DNA from: Rhodanobacteraceae bacterium
GTDB lineage: Bacteria; Pseudomonadota; Gammaproteobacteria; Xanthomonadales; Xanthomonadaceae
DNA length: 38,108 bases
Reading direction: 5' to 3'
Assembly: GCA_024233975.1 (NCBI GenBank)
Contig: JACKOX010000028.1
Coordinates: 1 to 38,108 of the forward strand
Part shown: positions 1 to 8,024 of the stretch, one piece after another
How positions within the stretch are numbered: the stretch's first letter is position 1
Layout of the letters: each line of letters opens with the position of its first letter
Made by a program: the position numbers and the translations under genes
The notes under the pieces: model-generated
What the model saw: the letters and a program-made list of their open reading frames with translations, nothing else
Databases searched by the model: none
What the model was told of the DNA's origin: nothing

Positions 1-467
1 TCCGCGGCCAGGTTGAGCATGGCGCTGTTTTCGTCCAGCACGTCGCCATACAGCACATCGATCCGCTTGCGCCGCGCCCAGCTGATCACCTGCTTCATCA
101 TCAGCTGGCCGAGACCCTGGCCGGCCAGCAACCGGGCGACCAGGATGGCGAATTCGGCCCGGCCATTCTTTTCGATCGCACACCGGGCCACCGCGCCGAT
201 CAGCGCTTCGCCGGGTGGGAGCGGCTCGGCGGCGACCAGGGCGAATTGGCTTTTCGGGTCGATGTTGCAGAGATCGTGCGCCATCGTCGCGCTCAGCTCC
301 TTCATCGGATGCAGGAAGCGCATGCGGATCTCTTCCGGGTCCAGCAGCGCGAAACCGCGGCGCAGCGGCTCTTCGTCGGCAGGCTGGATCGGGCGCATCC
401 AGAGCTGCCGCCCGTCGTTCATGCGCAGCATCTCTTCCCAGGCGGGTTTCAGCTTCTGGCGTTGCAT
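1..467 (-). CDS. GNAT-family N-acetyltransferase, C-terminus cut by window edge
   Basis: Reading the minus strand from the ATG at 467 gives an open frame of 155 codons that runs off the left edge without a stop. The N-terminal part (LWMRPIQPADEEPLRRGF, then a FLHPMKELS segment) and the later acetyl-CoA-loop-like stretch ARLLAGQGLGQLMMKQV resemble the GNAT domain found alone or at the end of Pat/YfiQ-type protein lysine acetyltransferases. It would transfer an acetyl group from acetyl-CoA to an amine, possibly a protein lysine. Substrate is unknown. Only the GNAT domain is visible and no CoA-ligase-like domain precedes it, so this is a stand-alone GNAT, not a full Pat. It is divergent from the cation efflux gene with about 140 bases between them. 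Confidence 0.75.
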   Translation of the reverse strand, partial: MQRQKLKPAWEEMLRMNDGRQLWMRPIQPADEEPLRRGFALLDPEEIRMRFLHPMKELSATMAHDLCNIDPKSQFALVAAEPLPPGEALIGAVARCAIEKNGRAEFAILVARLLAGQGLGQLMMKQVISWARRKRIDVLYGDVLDENSAMLNLAA

Positions 468-612
468 GGCATCGCTTGTCGGAGGCTTCGCGCATCCTCG
501 CACAGGCAATTGGGGACTTTGCTCCAATCCCTGGCGCCGCGCCGCGGACTGTGAACGCCGTCAACCTGTAGCAGATACACTGCCGGAACCTCCACAAGAC
601 GGGATGTGCTGC

Positions 613-1521
613 ATGGCTGGCTCCGCTGACTCGCTGAAGACCATTTTCTACGCGTTGGGCGCGAATTTCGCGATCTTCGTGGCCAAAGCGGTCGCTGCCG
701 TGGTTACCGGATCCGGCGCCATGCTCGCCGAGGCGGTGCATTCACTGGCGGATTGCGGTAACCAGGTGCTGCTGCTGCTCGGCGTGAAGCGCTCCAAGCT
801 GCCGCCGACGCCGGATTTCCCGCTGGGTCGCGGCAAGGAGGTCTACTTCTGGTCGTTTCTGGTGGCGGTCTTGCTGTTCACCGTGGGCGGCGCCTATTCG
901 CTGTACGAAGGCCTGCACAAGCTGGCGCATCCCGAGGCACTGCGTTCGCCCTGGATTGCCGTCGGCGTGCTGGTGTTCGGCATGATTGCCGAAGGTGTGT
1001 CGTTGCGCGCCTGCATCAGCGAGGTGAACAAGGTTCGCGATGGCCGATCCTTCTGGCAGTGGTTCCGGGAGAGCCGCAAAGCCGAGCTGGTGGTGATCTT
1101 CGGTGAGGACCTGGCAGCCCTGCTGGGTCTGACCTTCGCGCTGCTGGCGGTGTTGGCCTGCATCGTCACTGGTAACCCGATCTACGACGCCATCGGCACG
1201 CTCGGCATCGGCGTGCTGCTGATCGTCGTGGCGATCTTCGTGGCCATCGAGGTCAAGGCACTGCTGATCGGACAGAGCATCGATGCGGATGAGCGCGCGC
1301 AGATCCGCGAGCTGATCGCCGCGCAGCCGGAAATCGCCGAGGTCTTCAACGTCATCACCCTGCAGCTGGGCGAGGACGAGCTGCTGGCGGTGAAGGCCCG
1401 GTTGCACGAATGCCATTCCACGCAGGCGACGGTGGATGCCATCAACCGGGTGGAGAAGGAGATCCGGACGGCGTTCCCCTCGGTGCGCTGGTGCTTTTTC
1501 GAGCCGGACGACCACAACTGA
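613..1521 (+). CDS. Cation diffusion facilitator, ZnT9 (SLC30A9)-like
   Basis: A 302-residue inner-membrane protein (305 if the ATG at 604 is used) of the cation diffusion facilitator family, which exports divalent metals such as Zn2+ by proton exchange. Visible features are several hydrophobic spans, the metal-site motif H43-S-L-A-D47 in the second helix followed by NQVLLLLG, a basic GRGKEVYFW loop, and a C-terminal cytoplasmic domain (about 215-302). In the helix that usually carries the second HxxxD pair the protein has E165-D166-L-A-A instead. The HSLADxxNQ and EDxAA pair is what I recall from the ZnT9-like branch. The open frame continues far upstream of 604, but that part reads as non-coding against the divergent GNAT gene. 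Ribosome binding site is weak (gacggg before 604). Metal specificity cannot be told from the sequence. Confidence 0.85.
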   Translation: MAGSADSLKTIFYALGANFAIFVAKAVAAVVTGSGAMLAEAVHSLADCGNQVLLLLGVKRSKLPPTPDFPLGRGKEVYFWSFLVAVLLFTVGGAYSLYEGLHKLAHPEALRSPWIAVGVLVFGMIAEGVSLRACISEVNKVRDGRSFWQWFRESRKAELVVIFGEDLAALLGLTFALLAVLACIVTGNPIYDAIGTLGIGVLLIVVAIFVAIEVKALLIGQSIDADERAQIRELIAAQPEIAEVFNVITLQLGEDELLAVKARLHECHSTQATVDAINRVEKEIRTAFPSVRWCFFEPDDHN

Positions 1522-1534
1522 CGACCGGGCGGGT

Positions 1535-1798
1535 TCAGCGCTCTTCCGACTCCAGCAAGGGCAGGAAGCGGCCGTCGCGGTGCAGCGCAACCATGTCCAC
1601 ATAGCCGCCGACATGGTGGTCGCCGACGAAGATTTGCGGGACGGTGGTGCGCTTGCTGATTTCGCGCATGCGCTGGCGCTCGCCGGGGTCGAGGTCGACG
1701 CGGATCTCGCGGAAATCGAGGCCATGGTTGCCGAGGAAGTTCTTGGCGGCGACGCAATAGCCGCACCATGCGGTGGTGTAGAGCGTGATGGGTTTCAA
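1535..1798 (-). CDS. grxC: Glutaredoxin, GrxC-like, with TTG start
   Basis: A glutathione-dependent thiol-disulfide oxidoreductase of 87 residues, the usual length for glutaredoxin 3. The protein opens with KPITLYTTAW and the redox motif C12-G-Y-C15 (a CPYC variant with Gly for Pro), followed by the cis-proline segment TTVPQIFVGDHHVGG (glutathione binding) and a C-terminal helix. The family's first beta strand begins right after a TTG codon at 1798, with AAGG 5-8 bases upstream. The frame is open to 1993, but the extra 65 codons are low-complexity and overlap the bepA start, so I chose the TTG. The gene is convergent with the cation efflux gene (stop codons 13 bases apart) and divergent from bepA. 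Confidence 0.85.
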   Translation of the reverse strand: MKPITLYTTAWCGYCVAAKNFLGNHGLDFREIRVDLDPGERQRMREISKRTTVPQIFVGDHHVGGYVDMVALHRDGRFLPLLESEER

Positions 1799-1971
1799 GG
1801 TGCCTTGGATGGTTTGATGCCTGCTTCCAGTATGGGGACGCCGCGGCGAAATTCCACGGCCGTCCGTCGGCATGGTCGCTGCCGTCGCGCGGAACATTCT
1901 GGCCGCGATAGGGTCGGACGGCTTAACTTGGCGTTCACGCAAGCGGCACGGGCTGCCGCCATGATGATGGG

Positions 1972-3636
1972 ATGATGCGAGCTCGCAATACACAGGACAG
2001 GATTCCGCCGCGGCGGGTCAGGCGGATGGCTGGCGCGGTGGCGCTGGCCTTGCTGCTGGCTGCCGGCGGCGCCTCCGCGGTAGGCGAAGGTGAATACGGA
2101 TTGCCGGACATCGGCTCGTCCGCGGCAGTGGCGCTGTCGCCGGCCGAGCAGGCCGAATACGGCGCGGAGACGCTGCGCGAGCTTCGCCACTACGGTCTGG
2201 TGATGGAGGATCCGCTGCTCCAGGACTGGATCAGCGGTGTTGGCTATCGGGTAGTGGCCGCCGGTGAGCGTCCGGAGCAGACCTTCACCTTCTTCCTGCT
2301 GAACATCCGTGACGTGAATGCCTGGGCGACTCTGGGCGGTTACATCGCCATGAATGCCGGGCTGGTGCTGGAAGCCGATACCGAGGACGAGGTGGCGGCG
2401 GTGCTGTCGCACGAGGTCGCGCACGTCACCCAGCAGCACATCCTGCGTTCGGTGGAGAAGGCCAAGAAGGACGCGCTGCCGATCGCGCTGGGCATGCTGG
2501 GCGCGATCGTCGCTGCGCAGAGCGCCGGCGACAACGGTGACGCCACGCAGGCGGCGCTGGTGTCGGGACTGGCATTGATCCAGCAGCGCCGCATCAATTA
2601 CACGCGCACCAGCGAGCAGGAGGCCGATCGCGTCGGCATCCGCACGCTGGCCCGCGCCGGCTTCGATCCGATGGCCATGGCCGATTTCTTCCAGACCATG
2701 CAGCGGCTGACGCGAGGCGAAGGGGCATCGGTGCCCGAATACCTGCGCACCCATCCGCTGACCACGTCGCGCATCAGCGAGGCCAAGGATCGCGCTCGCG
2801 GCATCATCGCCGAAGGCGTCGCCGGGAATGCGCGCATCGTTCCGGCTGGCCTCAGCAATCCTTTGTTGCCGCAGCGCTGGAAGGTGCCAGCCGGCAAGCA
2901 GCCGGCCACAACCACGCAAGGCGAGGCACGACTGCCGTTCCTGATGGCGCGCGAGCGGCTTCGCGTGCTGAGCGCTGACAGCCCGGTCATTGCACTGAAT
3001 TTCTATCCGGAATTCGACCGGCACGATCCCGAACTGGCGGCGGCGCAGCAGTACGGCCGGGCGCTTGCGGAGACAAACGCCGGCAAGACCGGCGCGGCCA
3101 TCAAGCGCCTGCAGGCGCTTGCCAGCGCGCATCCCGACCAGTACTGGATGGAGCTGGCTCTGGCCTCGGCTGAGCGTCGCGACGGCCAGGTGGCCATCGC
3201 CGAGGCCCGCTACGACCGCCTGCTGCGCAACCGTCCGCAGAACCGGGCGGTGATCCTGAGCTATGCGCAGGCACTGATCGAGCGCGGCGACCAGGAAGCC
3301 GGCGAGCGTGCCGTGGAGGTCCTGCGTCCGCTGATCGACCGCGGTGGCGACGACCTCGCCCTGCAGCGCAGCTTTGCCCGCGCCTCGGAACTGGCCGGGG
3401 ACAGCATCCGCGCCGGCGAAGCCCACGCCGAGGCGGCGTTCCTGTCCGGCCGCCCGCAGGATGCGCTCAACCAGCTTGAGCGCCTGAAGAAGCAGCCGCT
3501 GGACTACTACCAGCGTGCCCGTATCGATGCCCGGATCGCGGCGATGACGCCCACGGTCCTGGAAAGCCGGCGCCGTGGCCTGAAGCCTGGCGAAGAGGAC
3601 CGCAATCGGGTTTCCTTCGGCCTGCACGTCGAATAG
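1972..3636 (+). CDS. bepA: Periplasmic chaperone/metalloprotease BepA (M48 family, TPR)
   Basis: A 554-residue periplasmic protein that by family knowledge helps LptD mature and degrades misassembled outer-membrane proteins at the BAM complex. A signal peptide (about 1-37: basic start, then AGAVALALLLAAGGASA) is followed by LPDIGSSAAVALSPAEQAEYG, typical of the family. The zinc motif H147-E-V-A-H151 and the downstream ligand region SEQEADRVGIRTLARAGFDP mark the M48 protease domain. The second half (about 330-545) is helical TPR-like sequence. It is longer than E. coli BepA (487 residues), mainly through linker and C-terminal sequence. ATGs at 1972 and 1975 are equivalent. It precedes phoB in the same direction but is separated by about 150 bases with an inverted repeat and a Pho-box-like site, so is probably not in the phoB operon. 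Confidence 0.92.
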   Translation: MMRARNTQDRIPPRRVRRMAGAVALALLLAAGGASAVGEGEYGLPDIGSSAAVALSPAEQAEYGAETLRELRHYGLVMEDPLLQDWISGVGYRVVAAGERPEQTFTFFLLNIRDVNAWATLGGYIAMNAGLVLEADTEDEVAAVLSHEVAHVTQQHILRSVEKAKKDALPIALGMLGAIVAAQSAGDNGDATQAALVSGLALIQQRRINYTRTSEQEADRVGIRTLARAGFDPMAMADFFQTMQRLTRGEGASVPEYLRTHPLTTSRISEAKDRARGIIAEGVAGNARIVPAGLSNPLLPQRWKVPAGKQPATTTQGEARLPFLMARERLRVLSADSPVIALNFYPEFDRHDPELAAAQQYGRALAETNAGKTGAAIKRLQALASAHPDQYWMELALASAERRDGQVAIAEARYDRLLRNRPQNRAVILSYAQALIERGDQEAGERAVEVLRPLIDRGGDDLALQRSFARASELAGDSIRAGEAHAEAAFLSGRPQDALNQLERLKKQPLDYYQRARIDARIAAMTPTVLESRRRGLKPGEEDRNRVSFGLHVE

Positions 3637-3657
3637 CATCAAAACGTCGCGTCACCT

Positions 3658-3700
3658 GCGGTTATCGGTGCGCATCTGGTGGCAAACGACCGATAACTGC
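3658..3700. promoter_or_regulatory. Inverted repeat between bepA and phoB
   Basis: Arms GTTATCGGT (3661-3669) and ACCGATAAC (3689-3697) are perfect 9-base inverted copies. They extend to 12 bases with one mismatch (GCG before, TGC after) and are separated by 19 bases. There is no T-run after it, so it is a poor intrinsic terminator. It could be an operator for an unknown regulator of phoB or an mRNA-end hairpin of bepA. Confidence 0.5.
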
Positions 3701-3731
3701 GGCGGAGATGTTGCGTTGCGGCGTAACCCGC

Positions 3732-3749
3732 GTGTCACAATTCTGTCGT
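3732..3749 (+). promoter_or_regulatory. Pho box-like PhoB site upstream of phoB
   Basis: GTGTCAC-AATT-CTGTCGT: two 7-base repeats 11 bases apart with an AT-rich 4-base spacer, close to the known Pho box (CTGTCAT, 4 AT-rich bases, CTGTCAT). It lies 36 bases before the GTG start of phoB, which fits autoregulation of phoBR as known in E. coli. It falls inside the longer open frame that begins at 3708, which argues for the later start. Confidence 0.6.
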
Positions 3750-3785
3750 TTACTTCGCCCAGCTGTGACGACTGCGGATATTGGC

Positions 3786-4475
3786 GTGCAAAAGCGCATC
3801 CTGATTGTTGACGACGAACCGGCCATCCGTGACATGGTGGCATTCGCCTTGCGCCGTGCGGATTACGAGGTGGCCCACGCCGGCGACGCCCGCGAAGCCC
3901 AGGCGGCCATCGTGGAGCGTGTGCCCGACCTGATCCTGCTCGACTGGATGCTGCCCGGCGTTACCGGCCTTGAGCTGGCTCGGCGCCTGCGCAAGGACGA
4001 GCTGAGCCGCGACGTGCCGATCATCATGCTGACCGCGCGCGGCGAAGAGAACGACCGCGTCAGTGGCCTGGATGCCGGCGTCGACGATTACGTGGTCAAG
4101 CCGTTCTCCGCACGCGAGCTGCTCGCCCGGATCAAGGCCGTTCTGCGCCGCGTGCGCAGCGATGACGAGGACGGCAATGTCAGCCAGGGCGGCCTGCGCA
4201 TCGATGGCGCGGCGCATCGCGTCTATGCCGACGACAAGCCGGTGAGCATCGGTCCCACCGAATACCGCCTCCTGCATTTCTTCATGACCCACCCGGAACG
4301 CGTGTACTCACGCGCGCAGCTGCTGGACCAGGTGTGGGGTGGCAACGTCTACGTGGAAGAGCGCACAGTGGACGTGCACATCCGTCGGCTGCGACAGACC
4401 CTGGAACCCTTCGGCGCCGACGTGATGGTGCAGACCGTTCGTGGTGCCGGCTACCGGTTCTCCACCCAGGTCTGA
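3786..4475 (+). CDS. phoB: Phosphate regulon response regulator PhoB
   Basis: An OmpR-class DNA-binding response regulator that activates phosphate-starvation genes when phosphorylated by PhoR. From the GTG at 3786 the protein is 229 residues, exactly the E. coli PhoB length, starting (M)QKRILIVDDEPAIRDM. The receiver domain (1-120) has the acidic pocket D9-D10, the phosphoacceptor D53 in LILLDWMLPG, and K102 region in DYVVKPFSAREL. The winged helix (about 130-229) shows GPTEYRLLHFFMTHPERVYSR, VYVEERTVDVHIRRLR and VRGAGYRFS, nearly identical to E. coli PhoB. The frame is open to an ATG at 3708, but that extension has no counterpart and contains the Pho-box-like site. phoR follows after 12 bases. 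Confidence 0.95.
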   Translation: MQKRILIVDDEPAIRDMVAFALRRADYEVAHAGDAREAQAAIVERVPDLILLDWMLPGVTGLELARRLRKDELSRDVPIIMLTARGEENDRVSGLDAGVDDYVVKPFSARELLARIKAVLRRVRSDDEDGNVSQGGLRIDGAAHRVYADDKPVSIGPTEYRLLHFFMTHPERVYSRAQLLDQVWGGNVYVEERTVDVHIRRLRQTLEPFGADVMVQTVRGAGYRFSTQV

Positions 4476-4487
4476 GTCCCGGCGCTC

Positions 4488-5861
4488 ATGTCCAAGTCCG
4501 AGCGCGCCTGGCGACGCAGCGTCGAAATCGCCCTTTTCGGCTATTTCATGGCGCTGCTGATCGGCATCACCATCGGACATGTTTGGCCAACGATCGCGAT
4601 CGCGGGTGCGCTGCTGCTGGCGGGGTATCTCTGGAGCGTTCGTCGCCTGCTGCTGTTGCTGGTATCGCGACGGTTGATTCCGAAAGGGGAAGGCCGCGGC
4701 GTGGTGGATCGCCTGCAGCGCGTGTTGCATCGTCGACAGAATGAATCACGCCGTCGCAAGCAGCGGCTGATCCGCATGCTTCGCACTTTCCGCGAGGCCG
4801 CCGCGGCGCTGCCGGACGCGACGTTGATGATTTCCTATCGCGGCCAGCGCATCCTCTGGTTCAACGCGGCGGCGACCCGCTTGCTGGGCCTCGATTACCC
4901 GCGTGACATCGGTCAGCCGGTGACCGGACGCATCGACATCCCGCGCGTCACCGCCTGGATCAACTCGCCCAATCGCGAGGAAACCCTGCAGGACGTACCA
5001 TCGCCGGTCGATCCATCAGTGCACTTGAGCTTCCGCCTGATCCCCTACAGCGATGACCAGGCGCTGCTGGTGGTTCGGGACATCACCAAGCTGATGCACC
5101 TCGAGCAGGTCCGTCGCGATTTCGTGGCCAACGTTTCGCATGAGCTGCGCACGCCTTTGACCGTGGTGCACGGTTACCTCGACATGATCGAGCCGGACGA
5201 GCAGCCGGAATGGGCGGCCATGCTGGACGAGATGCGTCGCCAGTCCCAGCGCATGGCGCAGATCGTCGAGGACCTGCTCACGCTGTCGCGGTTGGAAGCC
5301 AAGGACAGCCTGCCGGAAGAGCGCATCGACATGGCGCGAATGCTGTCCATGCTCGGCCGCGAGGCAAGGGCGCTGAGCCAGGGGCGCCACCAGATCACCG
5401 TGGAAGCTCTGGCCGGCTGCGACCTGCTGGGGTCGGAGAAGGAGCTGCATAGCGCCTTCTCCAACCTGGTCAGCAACGCCGTGCGCTACACGCCCGAAGG
5501 CGGCAGCATCACCATCCGTTTCGAGTTGAGCTCTGACGGTGAACCGCTGTTGTCGGTGATCGATACCGGTTATGGCATTCCTGCTCAGCACCTGCCGCGC
5601 ATCACCGAGCGTTTCTATCGCGTGTCCAACAGCCGCTCGCGGGAAACCGGCGGCACCGGACTGGGCCTCAGCATCGTCAAGCATGTGCTGAATCTCCATC
5701 AGGGTCGCCTGGAGGTCGAGAGTGAGCTGGGCGAAGGCAGTACCTTCAGCTGCCGCTTCGCCAGTTCGCGTCGGCTGGAGTCCGCTATCGAAGACGAAGG
5801 CAATGGGGAACACGCCGTGCGCGAAGGCGCCGGCGGGAGTCCGATGGCGGGCACGGGTTGA
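4488..5861 (+). CDS. phoR: Phosphate regulon sensor histidine kinase PhoR
   Basis: The membrane histidine kinase that phosphorylates PhoB under phosphate limitation; in other bacteria it senses phosphate through the Pst transporter and PhoU, neither of which is in this window. The 457-residue protein has two N-terminal membrane spans (about 10-30 and 35-60) with almost no periplasmic loop, a basic linker, a PAS domain (about 105-200), the dimerisation/phosphoacceptor motif FVANVSH218ELRTPLT, and an ATPase domain with N box (NLVSNAVRYTPEGG), DTGYGIP and GTGLGLSIVKH. The tail after about residue 430 is poorly conserved. It is 12 bases downstream of phoB and 56 bases upstream of ppk. Confidence 0.95.
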   Translation: MSKSERAWRRSVEIALFGYFMALLIGITIGHVWPTIAIAGALLLAGYLWSVRRLLLLLVSRRLIPKGEGRGVVDRLQRVLHRRQNESRRRKQRLIRMLRTFREAAAALPDATLMISYRGQRILWFNAAATRLLGLDYPRDIGQPVTGRIDIPRVTAWINSPNREETLQDVPSPVDPSVHLSFRLIPYSDDQALLVVRDITKLMHLEQVRRDFVANVSHELRTPLTVVHGYLDMIEPDEQPEWAAMLDEMRRQSQRMAQIVEDLLTLSRLEAKDSLPEERIDMARMLSMLGREARALSQGRHQITVEALAGCDLLGSEKELHSAFSNLVSNAVRYTPEGGSITIRFELSSDGEPLLSVIDTGYGIPAQHLPRITERFYRVSNSRSRETGGTGLGLSIVKHVLNLHQGRLEVESELGEGSTFSCRFASSRRLESAIEDEGNGEHAVREGAGGSPMAGTG

Positions 5862-5917
5862 GGGGGCGCGATGGATAGTCCTCGTCAACGGCGTTCCGAG
5901 CGGGCATCCTTCCTTCC

Positions 5918-8023
5918 ATGAGTGCTCCCAAACGCCGTACTGGCCGCCGCCAGCTTGAAAACAACATCGATCTCCACGATCCGTCGCTGTATCTCAACCG
6001 AGAACTGTCGCAGCTGGCCTTCAATGTCCGCGTGCTGGCGCAGGCCATGGACGAGAGCCTGCCGCTGCTGGAGCGCCTGCGCTTCCTCTGCATCTCCTGC
6101 ACCAACCTCGACGAATTCTTTGAAATTCGCGTTGCCACGGTGCGCCACCAGCTTGAGTTTGGTGGCCCGCTGGGACCGGATGGTCTGGCGCCGGCTGTTG
6201 CCATGCGCCAGATCCACGAAAAGGCCGGTGAACTGGTTGGCGAGCAGTACCGCTACTGGAACGACGTGCTGCGCCCGCAGCTCGCCGATGCCGGCATCCG
6301 TTTCCTGCCGCGCGACAAGTGGACGCAGAGGCAGGCGCGCTGGCTGAAGAAGCATTTCGAAGGCGAGATCATGCCGGTGCTGTCGCCGCTTGGTCTTGAT
6401 CCTGCGCATCCGTTTCCGCGCATCCTCAACAAGAGCCTGAACATCGTGGTCGTGCTGCAGGGCAAGGATGCCTTCGGGCGGCCCGCGCACATGGCCGTGG
6501 TGCGCGCGCCGCGCTCGCTGCCGCGGGTCATCCAGCTGCCGCGCGAGGTGTCCGGCGGCGAGCACGATTTCGTGTTGCTGTCCGCCGTGCTGTCGGCCTT
6601 CGTCGACGAGCTGTTCCCCGGAATGAAGGTGAAGGGCGCCTACCAGTTCCGCGTCACCCGCAATTCCGAACTGGCAGTCGATGAGGACGAGGTCGAGAAC
6701 CTGGCCAGCGCGCTGAAGGGCGAACTGGTCGGCCGCGGTTTCGCCCGCGCGGTGCGGCTGGAGATTGCCGAGAACTGCCCGAAGTCCATCGTCAAGGCGC
6801 TGCTGCGCAATTTCGAGCTGAGCGAGAACGCGGTCTACCGCATCAACGGGCCGGTCAACCTGAATCGGGTGAGTTCGGTGATTGGCCTGATCGACCGGCC
6901 GGAACTGAAGTTTCCGCCGTTCCAGCCACGCACGCCGCCGGCACTGCTGGAGGCTGCGACGCCGTTCGAGGCAATCCGCGCGGGTGACATCCTGCTGCAC
7001 CATCCCTTCGATGCCTTCAAGCCGGTGATCGACCTGGTCGGCTTCGCCGCGCGCGATCCCGACGTGCTGGCCATCAAGCAGACGCTTTACCGCACCGCCG
7101 ATGATTCCGAGCTGGTCAACCTGCTGATCGAAGCGGCGCGCAACGGCAAGGACGTCACCGTGGTTATCGAGCTGCGCGCGCGTTTCGACGAAGAAGCGAA
7201 CATCCGTCTGGCGGATCGCCTGCAGGAAGCGGGCGCACAAGTGGTCTATGGCGTGGTGGGTTTCAAGACCCACGCCAAGATGCTGCTGATTGTGCGTCGC
7301 GAGGGCAAACGCCTGCGCCGCTATGCGCACCTCAGTACCGGCAACTACCACCCGGGGACGGCGCGTGCCTATACCGACCTCGGCATGTTCACCGCCAACG
7401 AAGACATCTGCCAGGACGTGCATTCGGTGTTCCAGCAGGTGTCGGGCCTGGCGCCTGCCCTGCGCCTGAAGCGCCTGCTGCAGTCGCCATTCTCCCTGCA
7501 CACCGCGCTGCTGCTGAAGATCGAGCGCGAGGCCGAGCATGCCCGCGCGGGGCGGCCCTGCGGCATCATCGCCAAGGTGAATGCGATCAACGAGCCTGAA
7601 GTGATCCGCGCGCTGTATCGTGCGTCGCAGGCGGGCGTCGGTATCGACCTGATCGTCCGCGGCGCCTGTTCACTGCGCCCGGGTGTGCCGGGTGTCTCCG
7701 ACAACATCCGCGTGCGTTCGATCATCGGGCGCTTCCTCGAACACAGCCGGGTCTACTGCTTCCACAACGGTGGTGACGAGGAGATCTACTGCGCCAGCGC
7801 GGACTGGATGGAGCGCAACCTGCTGCGCCGGATAGAAACCTGCTGGCCGCTGCTGGATCCCGAAGTGGCAGCACAGGTGCGCAGCGAAGCACTGGATGCC
7901 TATCTCGCCGATGATCGCCGGGCCTGGCTGCTGCAGGCGGATGGCAGCTACCTGCCACCAAAGGGCGAGGGCGAGGCTACCTATTCCGCGCAGGATGACC
8001 TCCTGCTGAAACACGGGGGCTGA
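5918..8023 (+). CDS. ppk: Polyphosphate kinase 1
   Basis: Reversibly polymerises the gamma-phosphate of ATP into inorganic polyphosphate. At 701 residues it matches the PPK1 family (E. coli 688). Visible landmarks are the N-terminal SLYLNRELSQLAFNVRVL helix region, the catalytic histidine in GFKTH452AKMLLIVRR followed by RYAHLSTGNYHPGTARAYTDLG, the second conserved histidine in RFLEH609SRVYCFHNGG, and IYCASADWMERNLLRRIE. No convincing ribosome binding site precedes the ATG, though the N-terminal match supports this start. It is the third gene of phoB-phoR-ppk-ppx and is followed one base after its stop by ppx. Confidence 0.95.
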   Translation: MSAPKRRTGRRQLENNIDLHDPSLYLNRELSQLAFNVRVLAQAMDESLPLLERLRFLCISCTNLDEFFEIRVATVRHQLEFGGPLGPDGLAPAVAMRQIHEKAGELVGEQYRYWNDVLRPQLADAGIRFLPRDKWTQRQARWLKKHFEGEIMPVLSPLGLDPAHPFPRILNKSLNIVVVLQGKDAFGRPAHMAVVRAPRSLPRVIQLPREVSGGEHDFVLLSAVLSAFVDELFPGMKVKGAYQFRVTRNSELAVDEDEVENLASALKGELVGRGFARAVRLEIAENCPKSIVKALLRNFELSENAVYRINGPVNLNRVSSVIGLIDRPELKFPPFQPRTPPALLEAATPFEAIRAGDILLHHPFDAFKPVIDLVGFAARDPDVLAIKQTLYRTADDSELVNLLIEAARNGKDVTVVIELRARFDEEANIRLADRLQEAGAQVVYGVVGFKTHAKMLLIVRREGKRLRRYAHLSTGNYHPGTARAYTDLGMFTANEDICQDVHSVFQQVSGLAPALRLKRLLQSPFSLHTALLLKIEREAEHARAGRPCGIIAKVNAINEPEVIRALYRASQAGVGIDLIVRGACSLRPGVPGVSDNIRVRSIIGRFLEHSRVYCFHNGGDEEIYCASADWMERNLLRRIETCWPLLDPEVAAQVRSEALDAYLADDRRAWLLQADGSYLPPKGEGEATYSAQDDLLLKHGG

Positions 8024-8024
8024 C

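Noticed and set aside
13..603. Upstream extension of the cation efflux frame
   Set aside because: It overlaps the divergent GNAT gene and is Ser/Arg/Pro-rich with no match to the transporter family.
478..603. ATTGG/CCAAT short inverted repeat and a TACACT -10-like sequence before the cation efflux gene
   Set aside because: The repeat is only five bases per arm and no acceptable -35 box is present.
1436..1975. 179-codon plus-strand frame opposite glutaredoxin
   Set aside because: The minus strand has the complete glutaredoxin with CGYC motif; this frame is its shadow.
1795..3642. 615-codon minus-strand open frame opposite bepA
   Set aside because: It is His/Gln/Arg-rich, has no domain, and lies fully antisense to bepA; long antisense frames are common in GC-rich DNA.
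3708..3785. N-terminal extension of PhoB from ATG 3708
   Set aside because: No counterpart in PhoB proteins, and it contains the Pho-box-like site.
5885..7540. 551-codon minus-strand open frame opposite ppk
   Set aside because: It mirrors ppk codons and has no recognisable domain or start context.
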